Assembly: GCA_023229525.1 (NCBI GenBank)
Contig: JALNZC010000001.1
Location: 124,001 to 188,000, forward strand
Length of the DNA: 64,000 nt
Direction: 5' to 3'
Origin: Bacteroidales bacterium
GTDB lineage: Bacteria > Bacteroidota > Bacteroidia > Bacteroidales > FEN-979
This document shows positions 9,728 to 17,507 of this stretch, piece by piece. Position 1 is the stretch's first letter, and every line of letters begins with the position of its first letter. A program made the translations under genes and the position numbers. The notes under the pieces were generated by a model. It searched no databases. It was not told the DNA's origin and saw only the letters and a program-made list of their open reading frames with translations.

Positions 9728-12309
9728 AGCTTCCCGCAAAGGAAAGCTGTTGCTTTTTTACGGACGACTGTTCCGTTTGGTTTTGTCAGTTCAATAAAAA
9801 TGATGTAACTCCCCATTGGAGCTCTATCATGATTACTGGTCAATCCGTTCCACGAAAAAATTTCCTGAGACGACAGTAAAATATTATTTGCCAACACAAC
9901 GACCAATCGCCCCCTTGAATCATAAATTGTAATGCTGGCAGCAGCATCCGGTTCTTTAATATTAATTTCGATGTTTAAAAAATCATCCAGTCCGTCATTG
10001 TCAGGAGAAAACATTTCCGGACTTACTTTTATCTCATCCTCTGTTACATTTGATTCTGAACCGTGAGAATTCCGGTAAGCAGGCGTTGCAAATCCGACAG
10101 TCTCAGCGGCCGAATGCCAATTGGTTTCATCAAAAGAGGGCCTGTCGGGACTTAATCGCTCCAATGAGACCCCTTCTCTAGTGGCCAATAAAGGATAATG
10201 CATTTCGGGGCGGTAATGAATTTTATCGATGACCTCCTGATTGTCTTTTCGGGCGAGGATAATCGTCCCGGAATCTTCTTCAAACGCAGGAAAGTCCGGC
10301 ATCAGGATAATGGCATCAGGTGCTGGTGAATAATATTTTCCAAGGATGTCTTCGGGGGAAGCGGTCAACGCAACATGATCGCCCGGGAAAAGCAAATGGC
10401 CCTCAGATGAAAGCGGAATTGCACCCGGAAGGAAGCCCCCTAAAGTATCCTCTTTGCTAATGACCAGCATTTTTAAATCAATTACTTTTTCCGAGCGATT
10501 ATAAAGCTCCACGAACCGGGATCCTCCTGTAACCGGATTTGATAATATTTCATTGATTACAATATCGTGTTTCTTGACCAGTTCGGGAACGGCAAATCTT
10601 ACAGTTTGATTGGTGTCGGATTGATTACCCGCGCAATCTTTTATCGGGCAATGCGCTTTTAGTATATAAACCCGTTGTGTTTCAAATTTTTCTGAAAAGT
10701 GGAGCTGTGCTGATTTGTATGCCGGATCCTGAAACATTATACTGTCTGCCTGGACAAGATCAGGCAGGATTTCCCAGCAATTAGCAATTTGCGCGGTGGA
10801 ACTGTCAATCGGCTCCGAAAAGAAAACCTGAATAAGACTGGAATCCTGAAGTACAACCTTTTTTATATGGGGAATAATCTGGTCGGGATTTGGTTTTTGA
10901 ACAGAATTTGCACATCCGGGAGTTCCTCCGGAAATATGCTTCGATGCTTCCCAGTTCTCCCCACACCCGCATGGGTTTGAAGAATCGATCATTTCCAATG
11001 ACCAACCGCCTTCTGATTTAAAAGAACCCCGAAACCAGTCTGAATTATATGTCACCGTATGAATTACTTGTTGCTTTATATTTTTTAATACCAAGCTTGT
11101 TCCTTCGTTTGACAACGATGAAGAAGAGGTGAAAAGAAAAACACATTCACCATATCTTGAATAAAGTGAATCCTTTGCGATTAATAAATAGTTGAGCGGT
11201 TGTATTAGGACTGACGGGAAAATTTTTGTATAACTCCCGAATTTTAAACTCCACCCATTTAAGTTGATGGGAAAGCGGGTCCGGTTAAATAGTTCGATAA
11301 ATTCTCCTTCCGGTAAGCTGACTCTTGGTTCCGCATCGGCAAGAATTTCACTTATCACTACATCATATTCCTTGGCGTGATATAAAGAAACCGGGATAAG
11401 CGTGTCCGGCAGAAAATTTCCGGATAGATCTGTTATATTTTGAATTTGCAATGAATCTAATGAATTGTCATGAAATGCTTCAGGGAAAACAAGGTCGACG
11501 ATCGAAGGCTGCTGGCTGCTCTGCGTTGCCGAATCCGGAATTTGTCCGCTCAAGATCAATCTGTAATGGGCTCTGTTCTCTGCGCTTTCTTTGGTGATTA
11601 TCTCTGAAAATGTGATTCTTATTTTATTTTCGCCCAATATGTTCAAACCGGTTACTGTCGGTGCTATTGTATCATGTATAATGGATCCGACATAAAAATC
11701 ATCGAAATAAAATTTTGTTGCATTGCTTGACGTGTATCGGCAATAGACTCCGAACCACCGAGAAGTGTTGAAGGTGTTGTCGAAAAAACATCCTTCAGTA
11801 AAGTAATTTGTTCCACCGGTCGTGTCGACCGACACTTCCCAATTTCCGGGAACATCCCGAATGATCTTGATCCGTAATGTGTTGGTATTATGGATCATCT
11901 TAAAGGATTTAAAACGATAGATTTTTACCAGGGTATCTCCGTGTTGTCTGATAATAAACAGACTGTCGTCAGCGCCTCCGGCTTGAACAAAATATCCTTT
12001 TGCGGTTGCCAGATCAAAAGTATCGACAGCTAAATATATGCGGGCATAATTATTGGTAGAGGTATTGAAAGATAGCTTTAACCAGAAATTCCATTCTGTA
12101 TCCTGATTGCGTACGTTCCGGGTAAAAAGAACAGAGGTATCACTGCTTGCCGCCCGAAGATGAAGCTGCAGCGCAGTATTTACTTCAAAATTGACTGCAT
12201 CGCCCAACCATGAAGGGTTTTCGGTAAAATTACCATCAGCAAAATCATCGTTTATCTGGGAGAATCCAATAACAGGAATAAAGCAAAACAAAAAACAAAC
12301 TTTTTTCAT
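9724..12309 (-). CDS. Secreted lamin-tail-domain protein with gliding-type C-terminal sorting domain
   Basis: An 861-residue exported protein with a short signal peptide (1-18, ending GFSQ). Residues ~25-210 look like a concanavalin-like or laminin-G-like beta sandwich. SbsA/Big_5-like Ig repeats follow (IAPTVTGLNILGENKIRITF and a second near VVLQDSSLIQVFFSEPI). Two lamin-tail domains are visible (VVISEILADAEP...FIELFNR and IVINEILSNP...FVELYNR). The C-terminus (~770-861) begins SPEMFSPDNDGLDDF and matches the FlgD/CHU_C-like gliding-motility-associated sorting domain of T9SS substrates. Probably a cell-surface protein; ligand unknown. No promoter or operon partner is evident. Confidence 0.87.
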   Translation of the reverse strand: MKKVCFLFCFIPVIGFSQINDDFADGNFTENPSWLGDAVNFEVNTALQLHLRAASSDTSVLFTRNVRNQDTEWNFWLKLSFNTSTNNYARIYLAVDTFDLATAKGYFVQAGGADDSLFIIRQHGDTLVKIYRFKSFKMIHNTNTLRIKIIRDVPGNWEVSVDTTGGTNYFTEGCFFDNTFNTSRWFGVYCRYTSSNATKFYFDDFYVGSIIHDTIAPTVTGLNILGENKIRITFSEIITKESAENRAHYRLILSGQIPDSATQSSQQPSIVDLVFPEAFHDNSLDSLQIQNITDLSGNFLPDTLIPVSLYHAKEYDVVISEILADAEPRVSLPEGEFIELFNRTRFPINLNGWSLKFGSYTKIFPSVLIQPLNYLLIAKDSLYSRYGECVFLFTSSSSLSNEGTSLVLKNIKQQVIHTVTYNSDWFRGSFKSEGGWSLEMIDSSNPCGCGENWEASKHISGGTPGCANSVQKPNPDQIIPHIKKVVLQDSSLIQVFFSEPIDSSTAQIANCWEILPDLVQADSIMFQDPAYKSAQLHFSEKFETQRVYILKAHCPIKDCAGNQSDTNQTVRFAVPELVKKHDIVINEILSNPVTGGSRFVELYNRSEKVIDLKMLVISKEDTLGGFLPGAIPLSSEGHLLFPGDHVALTASPEDILGKYYSPAPDAIILMPDFPAFEEDSGTIILARKDNQEVIDKIHYRPEMHYPLLATREGVSLERLSPDRPSFDETNWHSAAETVGFATPAYRNSHGSESNVTEDEIKVSPEMFSPDNDGLDDFLNIEINIKEPDAAASITIYDSRGRLVVVLANNILLSSQEIFSWNGLTSNHDRAPMGSYIIFIELTKPNGTVVRKKATAFLCGKL

Positions 12310-12540
12310 TGCACATCTTTTCTGCTTTATAGGTTAAAAGTGCAAAAGGTGATATGGTTGTTAAAAACTTTTAGCTTTATATCTTCTCTTCTCGCTTTTT
12401 TCAGGTTTATTAACTTTTTCCGCGACATTTCAAATCGATTGATTGAACTGAGTATATGTTTTGTATAGTTTTTAAAGAATCAATGTATAGGCTTCATATA
12501 GTTGTTGCCCGGTTGAGATATAGTCAATGAATAGGGAGGC

Positions 12541-12572
12541 TTTGAAAAGTTCTGAAATAGGTTTTATCTTTG
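12541..12572 (+). promoter_or_regulatory. Bacteroidota-type promoter for the leader ORF and asd
   Basis: TTTG (12541-12544) and TATCTTTG (12565-12572) are separated by 20 bp, an excellent match to the -33 TTTG / -7 TAnnTTTG promoter. Transcription would begin near 12579, giving a ~12-nt leader before the small ORF that precedes asd. Confidence 0.75.
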
Positions 12573-12591
12573 CAAAAAATAGAGTCCTGAA

Positions 12592-12696
12592 ATGCCCAAT
12601 CTGATTGCGTTAACATTAACCGTGTATGATAATAAGGGTATTCTGTATAATCAAAAGGGTATTCTGTATAATCAATTTGTAAAAAGTAAAAAATAA
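12592..12696 (+). CDS. Putative 34-residue leader ORF upstream of asd
   Basis: An ATG-initiated ORF of 34 codons begins ~12 nt after the predicted transcription start and stops (TAA) two nucleotides before the asd ATG, a spacing typical of translational coupling. It starts MPNLIALTLTVYDN, then carries the heptapeptide KGILYNQ twice in tandem, and ends FVKSKK. The repeat is encoded by a perfect 21-bp duplication that keeps the frame. I do not recognise the peptide. It could be a leader peptide controlling asd, a small protein, or an untranslated leader that happens to be open. Support is position, promoter and frame retention only. Confidence 0.45.
   Translation: MPNLIALTLTVYDNKGILYNQKGILYNQFVKSKK
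12634..12675 (+). repeat. Perfect 21-bp tandem duplication in the asd leader
   Basis: Two identical adjacent 21-bp units (12634-12654 and 12655-12675), each beginning AAGGGTATTCTG and ending TATAATCAA. The unit length is a multiple of three and preserves the frame of the 34-codon ORF. A recent slippage or unequal-exchange duplication is likely. Confidence 0.97.
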
Positions 12697-12698
12697 CA

Positions 12699-13688
12699 AT
12701 GAACCTGGCAATTGTTGGCGTTACGGGTTTGGTTGGTCGGGAAATATTAAAAGTCCTGGATGATCATCATTTCTACTTTGATCAATTAACCCCGGTGGCT
12801 TCAGTTAAATCAGTAGGATATCCATTTGATTTTCGCGGAAAGCATTATTTAGTACTTGATCATCATCAGGCCATTTCCCGGAAACCCGATATTGCAATTT
12901 TTTCAGCGGGGGCAAAAGCTTCCAGGGAATGGGCTCCCCTCTATGCAGCAGCCGGAACGACGGTTATCGATAATTCATCAGCCTGGCGGATGGAAAAGGA
13001 TGTTCCGCTGATTGTTCCTGAAATAAATGCCTCGGAACTGACCCGTGAGCATAAAATCATTTCAAACCCGAATTGTTCTACGATCCAGTTAGTCCTTGCG
13101 ATTGCTCCCTTGCATCAAAAGTACCGGATCCGGCGGATTGTCATTTCAACTTACCAATCCGTAACCGGAACCGGGGCCAAAGCTGTCCGGCAACTTGAAA
13201 ACGAACGGCACGGAATCCACGGTGAAATGGCCTATCCTTATCCGATTGACCTTAATCTTTTTCCCCATGGAGGCGATTTTCTGGAAAACGGGTATACCGG
13301 TGAAGAGATGAAATTGGTTTACGAAACCCGGAAAATTCTGGGCGATGATTCCATTCGGATTACAGCTACCATTGTGAGGGTTCCTGTTGTCGGTGGTCAT
13401 TCAGAAGCCGTCAACCTCGAATTTGAAACGGAATTTGAAATTCAGGATGTTTACCGTCTCTTGGGAAACATGCCCGGTATTACTATCCGCGATAATGTTA
13501 AAGAAAATATTTACCCGATGCCTCTGGATGCAAAAGGGAAAGATGATGTTTTTGTTGGACGTGTCCGTCGGGATGAATCACAGCCCAGATCCCTTAACCT
13601 CTTTATTGTGGCCGACAACCTCCGGAAAGGAGCAGCTACTAATGCAGTTCAGATTGCCACATACCTCATTGCAAAATCCCTCATTTAG
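12699..13688 (+). CDS. asd: Aspartate-semialdehyde dehydrogenase
   Basis: A 329-residue cytoplasmic enzyme that reduces aspartyl phosphate to aspartate semialdehyde with NADPH, the branch point to lysine/diaminopimelate, threonine and methionine. The N-terminal Rossmann motif GVTGLVG is at 7-13. The catalytic cysteine is C126 in SNPNCSTIQ, followed by STYQSVTGTG and the substrate-binding region with RVPVVGGHSEA. Length and motifs are normal. It lies two nucleotides after the stop of the small leader ORF; no other pathway genes are adjacent. No clear terminator follows. Confidence 0.96.
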   Translation: MNLAIVGVTGLVGREILKVLDDHHFYFDQLTPVASVKSVGYPFDFRGKHYLVLDHHQAISRKPDIAIFSAGAKASREWAPLYAAAGTTVIDNSSAWRMEKDVPLIVPEINASELTREHKIISNPNCSTIQLVLAIAPLHQKYRIRRIVISTYQSVTGTGAKAVRQLENERHGIHGEMAYPYPIDLNLFPHGGDFLENGYTGEEMKLVYETRKILGDDSIRITATIVRVPVVGGHSEAVNLEFETEFEIQDVYRLLGNMPGITIRDNVKENIYPMPLDAKGKDDVFVGRVRRDESQPRSLNLFIVADNLRKGAATNAVQIATYLIAKSLI

Positions 13689-13743
13689 GAAGAGCTTGCC
13701 TCCCGAAGATATTCTTTCTAAACACTTGTATCTCATTTCTTAA

Positions 13744-13757
13744 TTGATATATCTCAA
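13744..13757. promoter_or_regulatory. FNR-like box upstream of the FNR-type gene
   Basis: TTGATATATCTCAA matches TTGAT-N4-ATCAA at 9 of 10 defined positions. Its centre is about 70 bp upstream of the transcription start predicted from TAAATTTG at 13810-13817, a spacing like class I CRP/FNR activation. Autoregulation is inferred. Confidence 0.55.
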
Positions 13758-13786
13758 CTGGTGTATTGACAAAAAGTGATGAAAAA

Positions 13787-13817
13787 CTTGTTTTATATCA
13801 AGTAATATTTAAATTTG
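13787..13817 (+). promoter_or_regulatory. Putative promoter of the FNR-type regulator
   Basis: CTTG (13787-13790) and TAAATTTG (13810-13817) are 19 bp apart and resemble the -33/-7 pair. The predicted start leaves a ~36-nt leader before the ATG at 13857. Confidence 0.6.
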
Positions 13818-13856
13818 TATATTATTTCTCTTACGCAGTCGAAGAATCCATTACTG

Positions 13857-14552
13857 ATGGTAAATAAATTACAACACTCCACCAATTGTGTGGATTGTAA
13901 GTGCAAATATTCCATTTTTAAAAACCTCCATCCTTTTGAATTGGATTTAATAAACAATGCAAGGTTTCAGGTGAGCTACAAGGCGGGTGAAATTATTTTT
14001 AAACAGGGCACCCCTTCCCCATATTTTGTTTGTGTTACCTCAGGATTGGCAAAGATATACATTGAAGGTTATGGGAAAAATCTAATTCTCGCATTGGTAA
14101 AACCGGTCGATTATATCTTTGGCCCGGGAATTTACGTTGATAACCGCCATTACTATTCTGCCTCTGCAGTTGAAGACTCTACTGCCTGCCTCGTTGATGT
14201 CAACCTTTTCAAGAAGCTTATCCGTGAAAACCCTGATTTTGCCGATGAGTTTATAAAACGGGTCTCTCTTCAGGCCATTTTCAATTTTGATCAGGTTATC
14301 AGCCTGACACAAAAACAAATGCACGGGCGAATCGCCGATGTTATTTTTTATCTCTCCGATAAAATATATTGTCAGAACCCTTTTAATATGACAATATCGC
14401 GCCAGGATTTAGCGGACCTTTCAGGGATGTCAAAAGAGAGTGCAATCCGAATTCTGAAGGAGTTTAAAGAAGAGGGAATCCTCACAGTTCATGGAAACAC
14501 GCTTGAAATCCTTAATACCAAACAACTGCGTCAAATAAGTGAAACAGGTTGA
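13857..14552 (+). CDS. FNR-type [4Fe-4S] Crp-family transcription regulator
   Basis: A 231-residue DNA-binding regulator; the ATG at 13857 is chosen because an upstream in-frame TTG falls on the -7 element. Three N-terminal cysteines (C11, C14, C16: CVDCKC) and a fourth at C111 (EDSTACLVDV) align with C20, C23, C29 and C122 of E. coli FNR, whose region reads ETSMVCEI. These cysteines hold the oxygen-labile [4Fe-4S] cluster in FNR. A cyclic-nucleotide-type beta-barrel (~25-115), a long dimerisation helix and a winged HTH follow. The recognition helix GMSKESAIRIL keeps the Glu and Arg that read FNR half-sites. It directly precedes the cytochrome cluster, whose upstream region carries FNR-like boxes. 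Oxygen sensing is inferred. Confidence 0.88.
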   Translation: MVNKLQHSTNCVDCKCKYSIFKNLHPFELDLINNARFQVSYKAGEIIFKQGTPSPYFVCVTSGLAKIYIEGYGKNLILALVKPVDYIFGPGIYVDNRHYYSASAVEDSTACLVDVNLFKKLIRENPDFADEFIKRVSLQAIFNFDQVISLTQKQMHGRIADVIFYLSDKIYCQNPFNMTISRQDLADLSGMSKESAIRILKEFKEEGILTVHGNTLEILNTKQLRQISETG

Positions 14553-14636
14553 AAATGATTTACATTCATTTTTTATTTGGTACCGTTTTATGTTTCTGTG
14601 AAAATTTTCACTAAACAATAAGCATCTACACCTATA

Positions 14637-14650
14637 TTGATATATATCAA
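14637..14650. promoter_or_regulatory. Perfect FNR-like box (distal)
   Basis: TTGATATATATCAA is an exact match to the FNR consensus TTGAT-N4-ATCAA. It lies 165 bp upstream of the hexaheme cytochrome ATG and 21 bp, centre to centre, from a second box. Confidence 0.7.
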
Positions 14651-14657
14651 TGAGGAT

Positions 14658-14671
14658 TTGAGATATATCAG
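14658..14671. promoter_or_regulatory. FNR-like box (proximal)
   Basis: TTGAGATATATCAG matches TTGAT-N4-ATCAA at 8 of 10 positions. It is two helical turns (21 bp) from the distal box, on the same face of the helix. If TATTTTTG at 14726-14733 is the -7 element, the two boxes centre near -72 and -93, both class I-like positions. Confidence 0.6.
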
Positions 14672-14725
14672 TTAAATAATTAACAAATCTCACCCGGTTA
14701 TTAACACCGCCGGTATTATTCTTTC

Positions 14726-14733
14726 TATTTTTG
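14726..14733 (+). promoter_or_regulatory. Putative -7 element of the cytochrome cluster
   Basis: TATTTTTG matches TAnnTTTG; no TTTG is present at -33, as expected for an activator-dependent promoter. The predicted leader is ~65 nt. Confidence 0.45.
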
Positions 14734-14801
14734 CTATCGAAATTATTTGCACATAGTTGTCTGCTGCGATAAACGTATTTATTAACAAAAACTGTAAGAA
14801 T

Positions 14802-15866
14802 ATGAAAAGACTACTCAGGTTTATTTTTGCGGCCGGAATGATGGTATCCGTTGCGGCTTTAATGTTTACTTCTTGTACCAAGGAGGGCCCTCAGGGTCCG
14901 GCCGGTCCGAACGGCAAAGATGGCACGAACGGCACAAATGGCAAGGATGCCAACGCCACCTGTACACAATGTCACAACTGGAGCGACACAATTGTGGCAA
15001 AAATTTTCCAGTATGATGCATCGCAACATGCAACCGGAAGTACCACTTTTGAAAGCGCCAAGGGATGCGCAGCATGTCATACAAGCCAGGGTTTTGTCGA
15101 AACCGTTGAAACTGGAGCAGATACAACGAAATTTGATGTTAAAGATCCTGCACCGATCAATTGCCGCACTTGCCACAATATTCATGAAACTTATACCAGT
15201 ATTGATTGGGCAATGAAAACAACTGCCCCATTCAACCTGCGTATTGATAATACCATTGCAATAGATTTACAGGGTGGCGATGGTACATCAAATCTTTGCG
15301 GTCGTTGCCACCAAGCCAGGAAAACCACTCCATGGGTGACCAACCCCTTGGGAACCGATTCATTAAAAGCCACCAATGGCCGCTGGGGACCACACAATGG
15401 CCCACAGGTTCTTCTTTTTGCAGGCAAGGGCATGTTCGAATTTGGTACTCCTTACGGAAACACAAGTCACAGCACTAAAGCCTCCTGTAGCAGTTGTCAT
15501 ATGGCAAAAGCCGTTGGCGATGTAACCGGAGGACATACCTGGAAGATCGTCAGTGAAGAAGAAGGAGACAACTTTAATGGTTGCAATGTTTCGGATTGCC
15601 ACTCGTTAGCTCCCGTAACTAAGGCATGGTTTGACGAGAAACAGGCAGCGATGGATGCTAAATGGAATGCGTTACGCGTCAAATTATTGGCGAAGGGGTT
15701 GATTGACACTACAAACGCGATCACCTATAAGAAAAAGCACACCCAGAAAGAATTTGCGGTGGTTTGGAATTTCAAAAGTTATTTAACTGACCGGAGTAAA
15801 GGTATTCACAACCCTCGCTACATTAGTGATATGTTGGATGCAAGCTCAGCGGTCCTTGATCAATAG
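14802..15866 (+). CDS. Lipid-anchored hexaheme cytochrome c with collagen-like stalk
   Basis: A 354-residue protein; ATG at 14802 is chosen because it begins a lipoprotein signal peptide (MKRLLRFIFAAG...LMFTSC, lipidated Cys25). Directly after the anchor, residues ~29-49 are collagen-like G-X-Y triplets (GPQGPAGPNGKDGTNGTNGKD). The remainder carries five CXXCH sites (CTQCH at 54-58, CAACH, CRTCH, CGRCH, CSSCH) and a sixth, expanded site CNVSDCH (CX4CH). Extra histidines (HNW, HATG, HNIHE, GGHTW) can serve as distal ligands. Probably an outer-membrane lipoprotein exchanging electrons in the periplasm or at the surface. It stands alone before a strong terminator, under the FNR-like boxes. No known reductase motif was recognised. 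Confidence 0.85.
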   Translation: MKRLLRFIFAAGMMVSVAALMFTSCTKEGPQGPAGPNGKDGTNGTNGKDANATCTQCHNWSDTIVAKIFQYDASQHATGSTTFESAKGCAACHTSQGFVETVETGADTTKFDVKDPAPINCRTCHNIHETYTSIDWAMKTTAPFNLRIDNTIAIDLQGGDGTSNLCGRCHQARKTTPWVTNPLGTDSLKATNGRWGPHNGPQVLLFAGKGMFEFGTPYGNTSHSTKASCSSCHMAKAVGDVTGGHTWKIVSEEEGDNFNGCNVSDCHSLAPVTKAWFDEKQAAMDAKWNALRVKLLAKGLIDTTNAITYKKKHTQKEFAVVWNFKSYLTDRSKGIHNPRYISDMLDASSAVLDQ

Positions 15867-15883
15867 GCTTTACACAATGTGAC

Positions 15884-15924
15884 AAAAAAAAGGCTTCAGG
15901 GATTGGATCCTTGAAGCCTTTTTT
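15884..15924 (+). terminator. Strong intrinsic terminator after the hexaheme cytochrome
   Basis: A 12-bp stem (15892-15903 with 15907-15918, loop TGG), flanked by an A-tract and a T-tract. It separates the hexaheme gene from the next genes, which therefore need another promoter or read-through. Confidence 0.93.
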
Positions 15925-16109
15925 AAATTGATTAACAAAGAATAAGAAAATTTGATGACCCTTTACGGTTACGATTCTATTCACTATTTTAGCTTTCAGT
16001 TTTAGCAGAAATAATTTAAAATATACCAGTGGCGTCACATCCGTATATACAAAAAGCGTAGCATTCTTTAAGAAAAAATATTAATTGTTAATTTGTAAAC
16101 ACTTTAAAT

Positions 16110-16499
16110 ATGCAAAAGAATAAATTGATCCATTTACTCTCCTTTTTGTTTGGAGTTTTTCTGTTGTCGGCTTGCGAATATGCCACAACTAAGCCGGACG
16201 TACCGCCTCCGCCGCCACCCGGTGATTCAACCAGTTTCTCATTAAAAGTTCAACCCATTTTCAATGCCACTTGTACTCGATCAGGATGTCATGATGGAAG
16301 AGTTACCCCTGATCTCAGATCGGGTAAATCCTATGAGGCCCTTATGTCAATGGAACCGGAAACAGTCATTCCATTCCATGGCGCAGACAGTGAATTATAC
16401 AAGATACTTCAGCCCGGAGGCAGTATGGCATCCTATGGTAATCCTACCGATAATGCCACTATCAAATTCTGGATCGACGAAGGTGCTAAGAACAATTAA
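16110..16499 (+). CDS. Small CX4CH mono-heme lipoprotein cytochrome
   Basis: A 129-residue lipoprotein (signal peptide ending LLSAC, Cys22) with a proline-rich linker (PPPPPPG, ~32-38). The only heme-binding site is CTRSGCH (55-61), a CX4CH motif instead of CXXCH; it is followed by DGRVTPDLRSG and a C-terminal helix (TIKFWIDEGAKNN), the layout of the planctomycete-type cytochrome c domains found in Bacteroidota. Likely an outer-membrane-tethered electron carrier. Begins the second transcription unit, 40 nt upstream of the DUF5777 barrel. Confidence 0.75.
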   Translation: MQKNKLIHLLSFLFGVFLLSACEYATTKPDVPPPPPPGDSTSFSLKVQPIFNATCTRSGCHDGRVTPDLRSGKSYEALMSMEPETVIPFHGADSELYKILQPGGSMASYGNPTDNATIKFWIDEGAKNN

Positions 16500-16538
16500 T
16501 CCTTCATTAATAATGTATTCATTAAACAACCAATAAAA

Positions 16539-17474
16539 ATGCAAACAGTTATTACCTATATAAAGAAAATCGTCCTTAGCTTGATAATCCTTTTCTCAAG
16601 CGCGGTAATTTCGATGGCCCAGGATTCTGTAGCTGCCCCTGAAGTCACTCAGAAACCCCTTGCCAAGGCACCTTTCGAAAGTGGAATCTGCATGGATAAC
16701 CAAACGGTGTCAATTCCCCCTTCCAAAACACTTGAATTTGTCCTTCAACACCGGTTTGGTACCATTCAGAATGGATGGTCAGACCTCGCCGGCCTTTGGG
16801 GTGCCTCCAATATCAGGATTGGCTTGAATTTCAGCATTACAAAAAATCTGCTCGTCGGATTAGGAACAACAAAAACCAATCGCTTGCAAGACCTCCAGGT
16901 AAAATACACTTTTCTCCATCAGCGGAAAGGTGGATTTCCGTTGACCATTGCCTATTTTGGAAATCTCTCCCTGAATGCAATGGATAAAGTAAATTTTGGA
17001 ACTGGTTACAAGTTCGTCGACCGGTTTGCTTTTTATCATGAATTCCTATTTGCCCGTAGGTTTTGTAATATGTTTTCTCTTCAGCTTGGCGTAAGTTATA
17101 CACATTTCAACAAAGTTGATAAAACCGTCGACTCAACTGCAAAAAATGATGCTATCGCCTTGGCATTACTCGCCAGGATAAAGGTAAGCCCACAATCCTC
17201 AATTGTTTTATCATATCAGCAGCCAATAATCCTTAACTATGATCCGGCATTTGTGGTCAGATACCCGAATAAATGGATGGAAATTCCCAAAAAAGCACCC
17301 TACCCGAACATTTCACTTGGATGGGAAATTTCAACCAGTACCCATACCTTTCATATTTACCTTTCTGCCGCACAAGGTATTCTGCCATCTGAAATCGTAA
17401 TGCACAACACAAATAACTTTTTTAATGGTTTTATCCTCGTCGGATTCAATCTGACCCGACTGTGGAGTCTCTAA
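16539..17474 (+). CDS. DUF5777-type outer-membrane beta-barrel protein
   Basis: A 311-residue protein with an N-terminal signal peptide (~1-28, ending SMAQ), then alternating amphipathic strands with aromatic girdle residues (EFVLQHRFGT, IRIGLNFSIT, LVGLGTTKT, FYHEFLFAR) and a terminal strand ILVGFNLTRLWSL. This is the pattern of the DUF5777 family, small Bacteroidota barrels that often neighbour c-type cytochromes. It is much shorter than MtrB-type barrels that sheath a cytochrome, so a wide conduit is unlikely. Its genomic company suggests a role in electron transfer or in export of its partners; this is inference. Confidence 0.75.
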   Translation: MQTVITYIKKIVLSLIILFSSAVISMAQDSVAAPEVTQKPLAKAPFESGICMDNQTVSIPPSKTLEFVLQHRFGTIQNGWSDLAGLWGASNIRIGLNFSITKNLLVGLGTTKTNRLQDLQVKYTFLHQRKGGFPLTIAYFGNLSLNAMDKVNFGTGYKFVDRFAFYHEFLFARRFCNMFSLQLGVSYTHFNKVDKTVDSTAKNDAIALALLARIKVSPQSSIVLSYQQPIILNYDPAFVVRYPNKWMEIPKKAPYPNISLGWEISTSTHTFHIYLSAAQGILPSEIVMHNTNNFFNGFILVGFNLTRLWSL

Positions 17475-17507
17475 ATATTTAATTATTAACCTTAATCATC
17501 AACAACT

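Noticed and set aside
12513..12527. TTGA-N7-TCAA symmetric site (TTGAGATATAGTCAA) upstream of the asd promoter
   Set aside because: The spacer between the half-sites is one base longer than in an FNR box and it lies just upstream of the asd -33 element; I would not call it a regulatory site without further evidence.
14680..14700. Additional FNR-like half-sites further downstream of 14671
   Set aside because: Only single half-sites were present, without the second arm.
15296..15478. Long overlapping frames on both strands inside the hexaheme cytochrome gene
   Set aside because: They have no cytochrome or family motifs and arise from the composition of the CXXCH-coding gene.
16539..17474. MtrB-like cytochrome-sheathing barrel
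   Set aside because: At 311 residues it is far shorter than MtrB/PioB-type barrels (around 650-700), and the family pattern is DUF5777.
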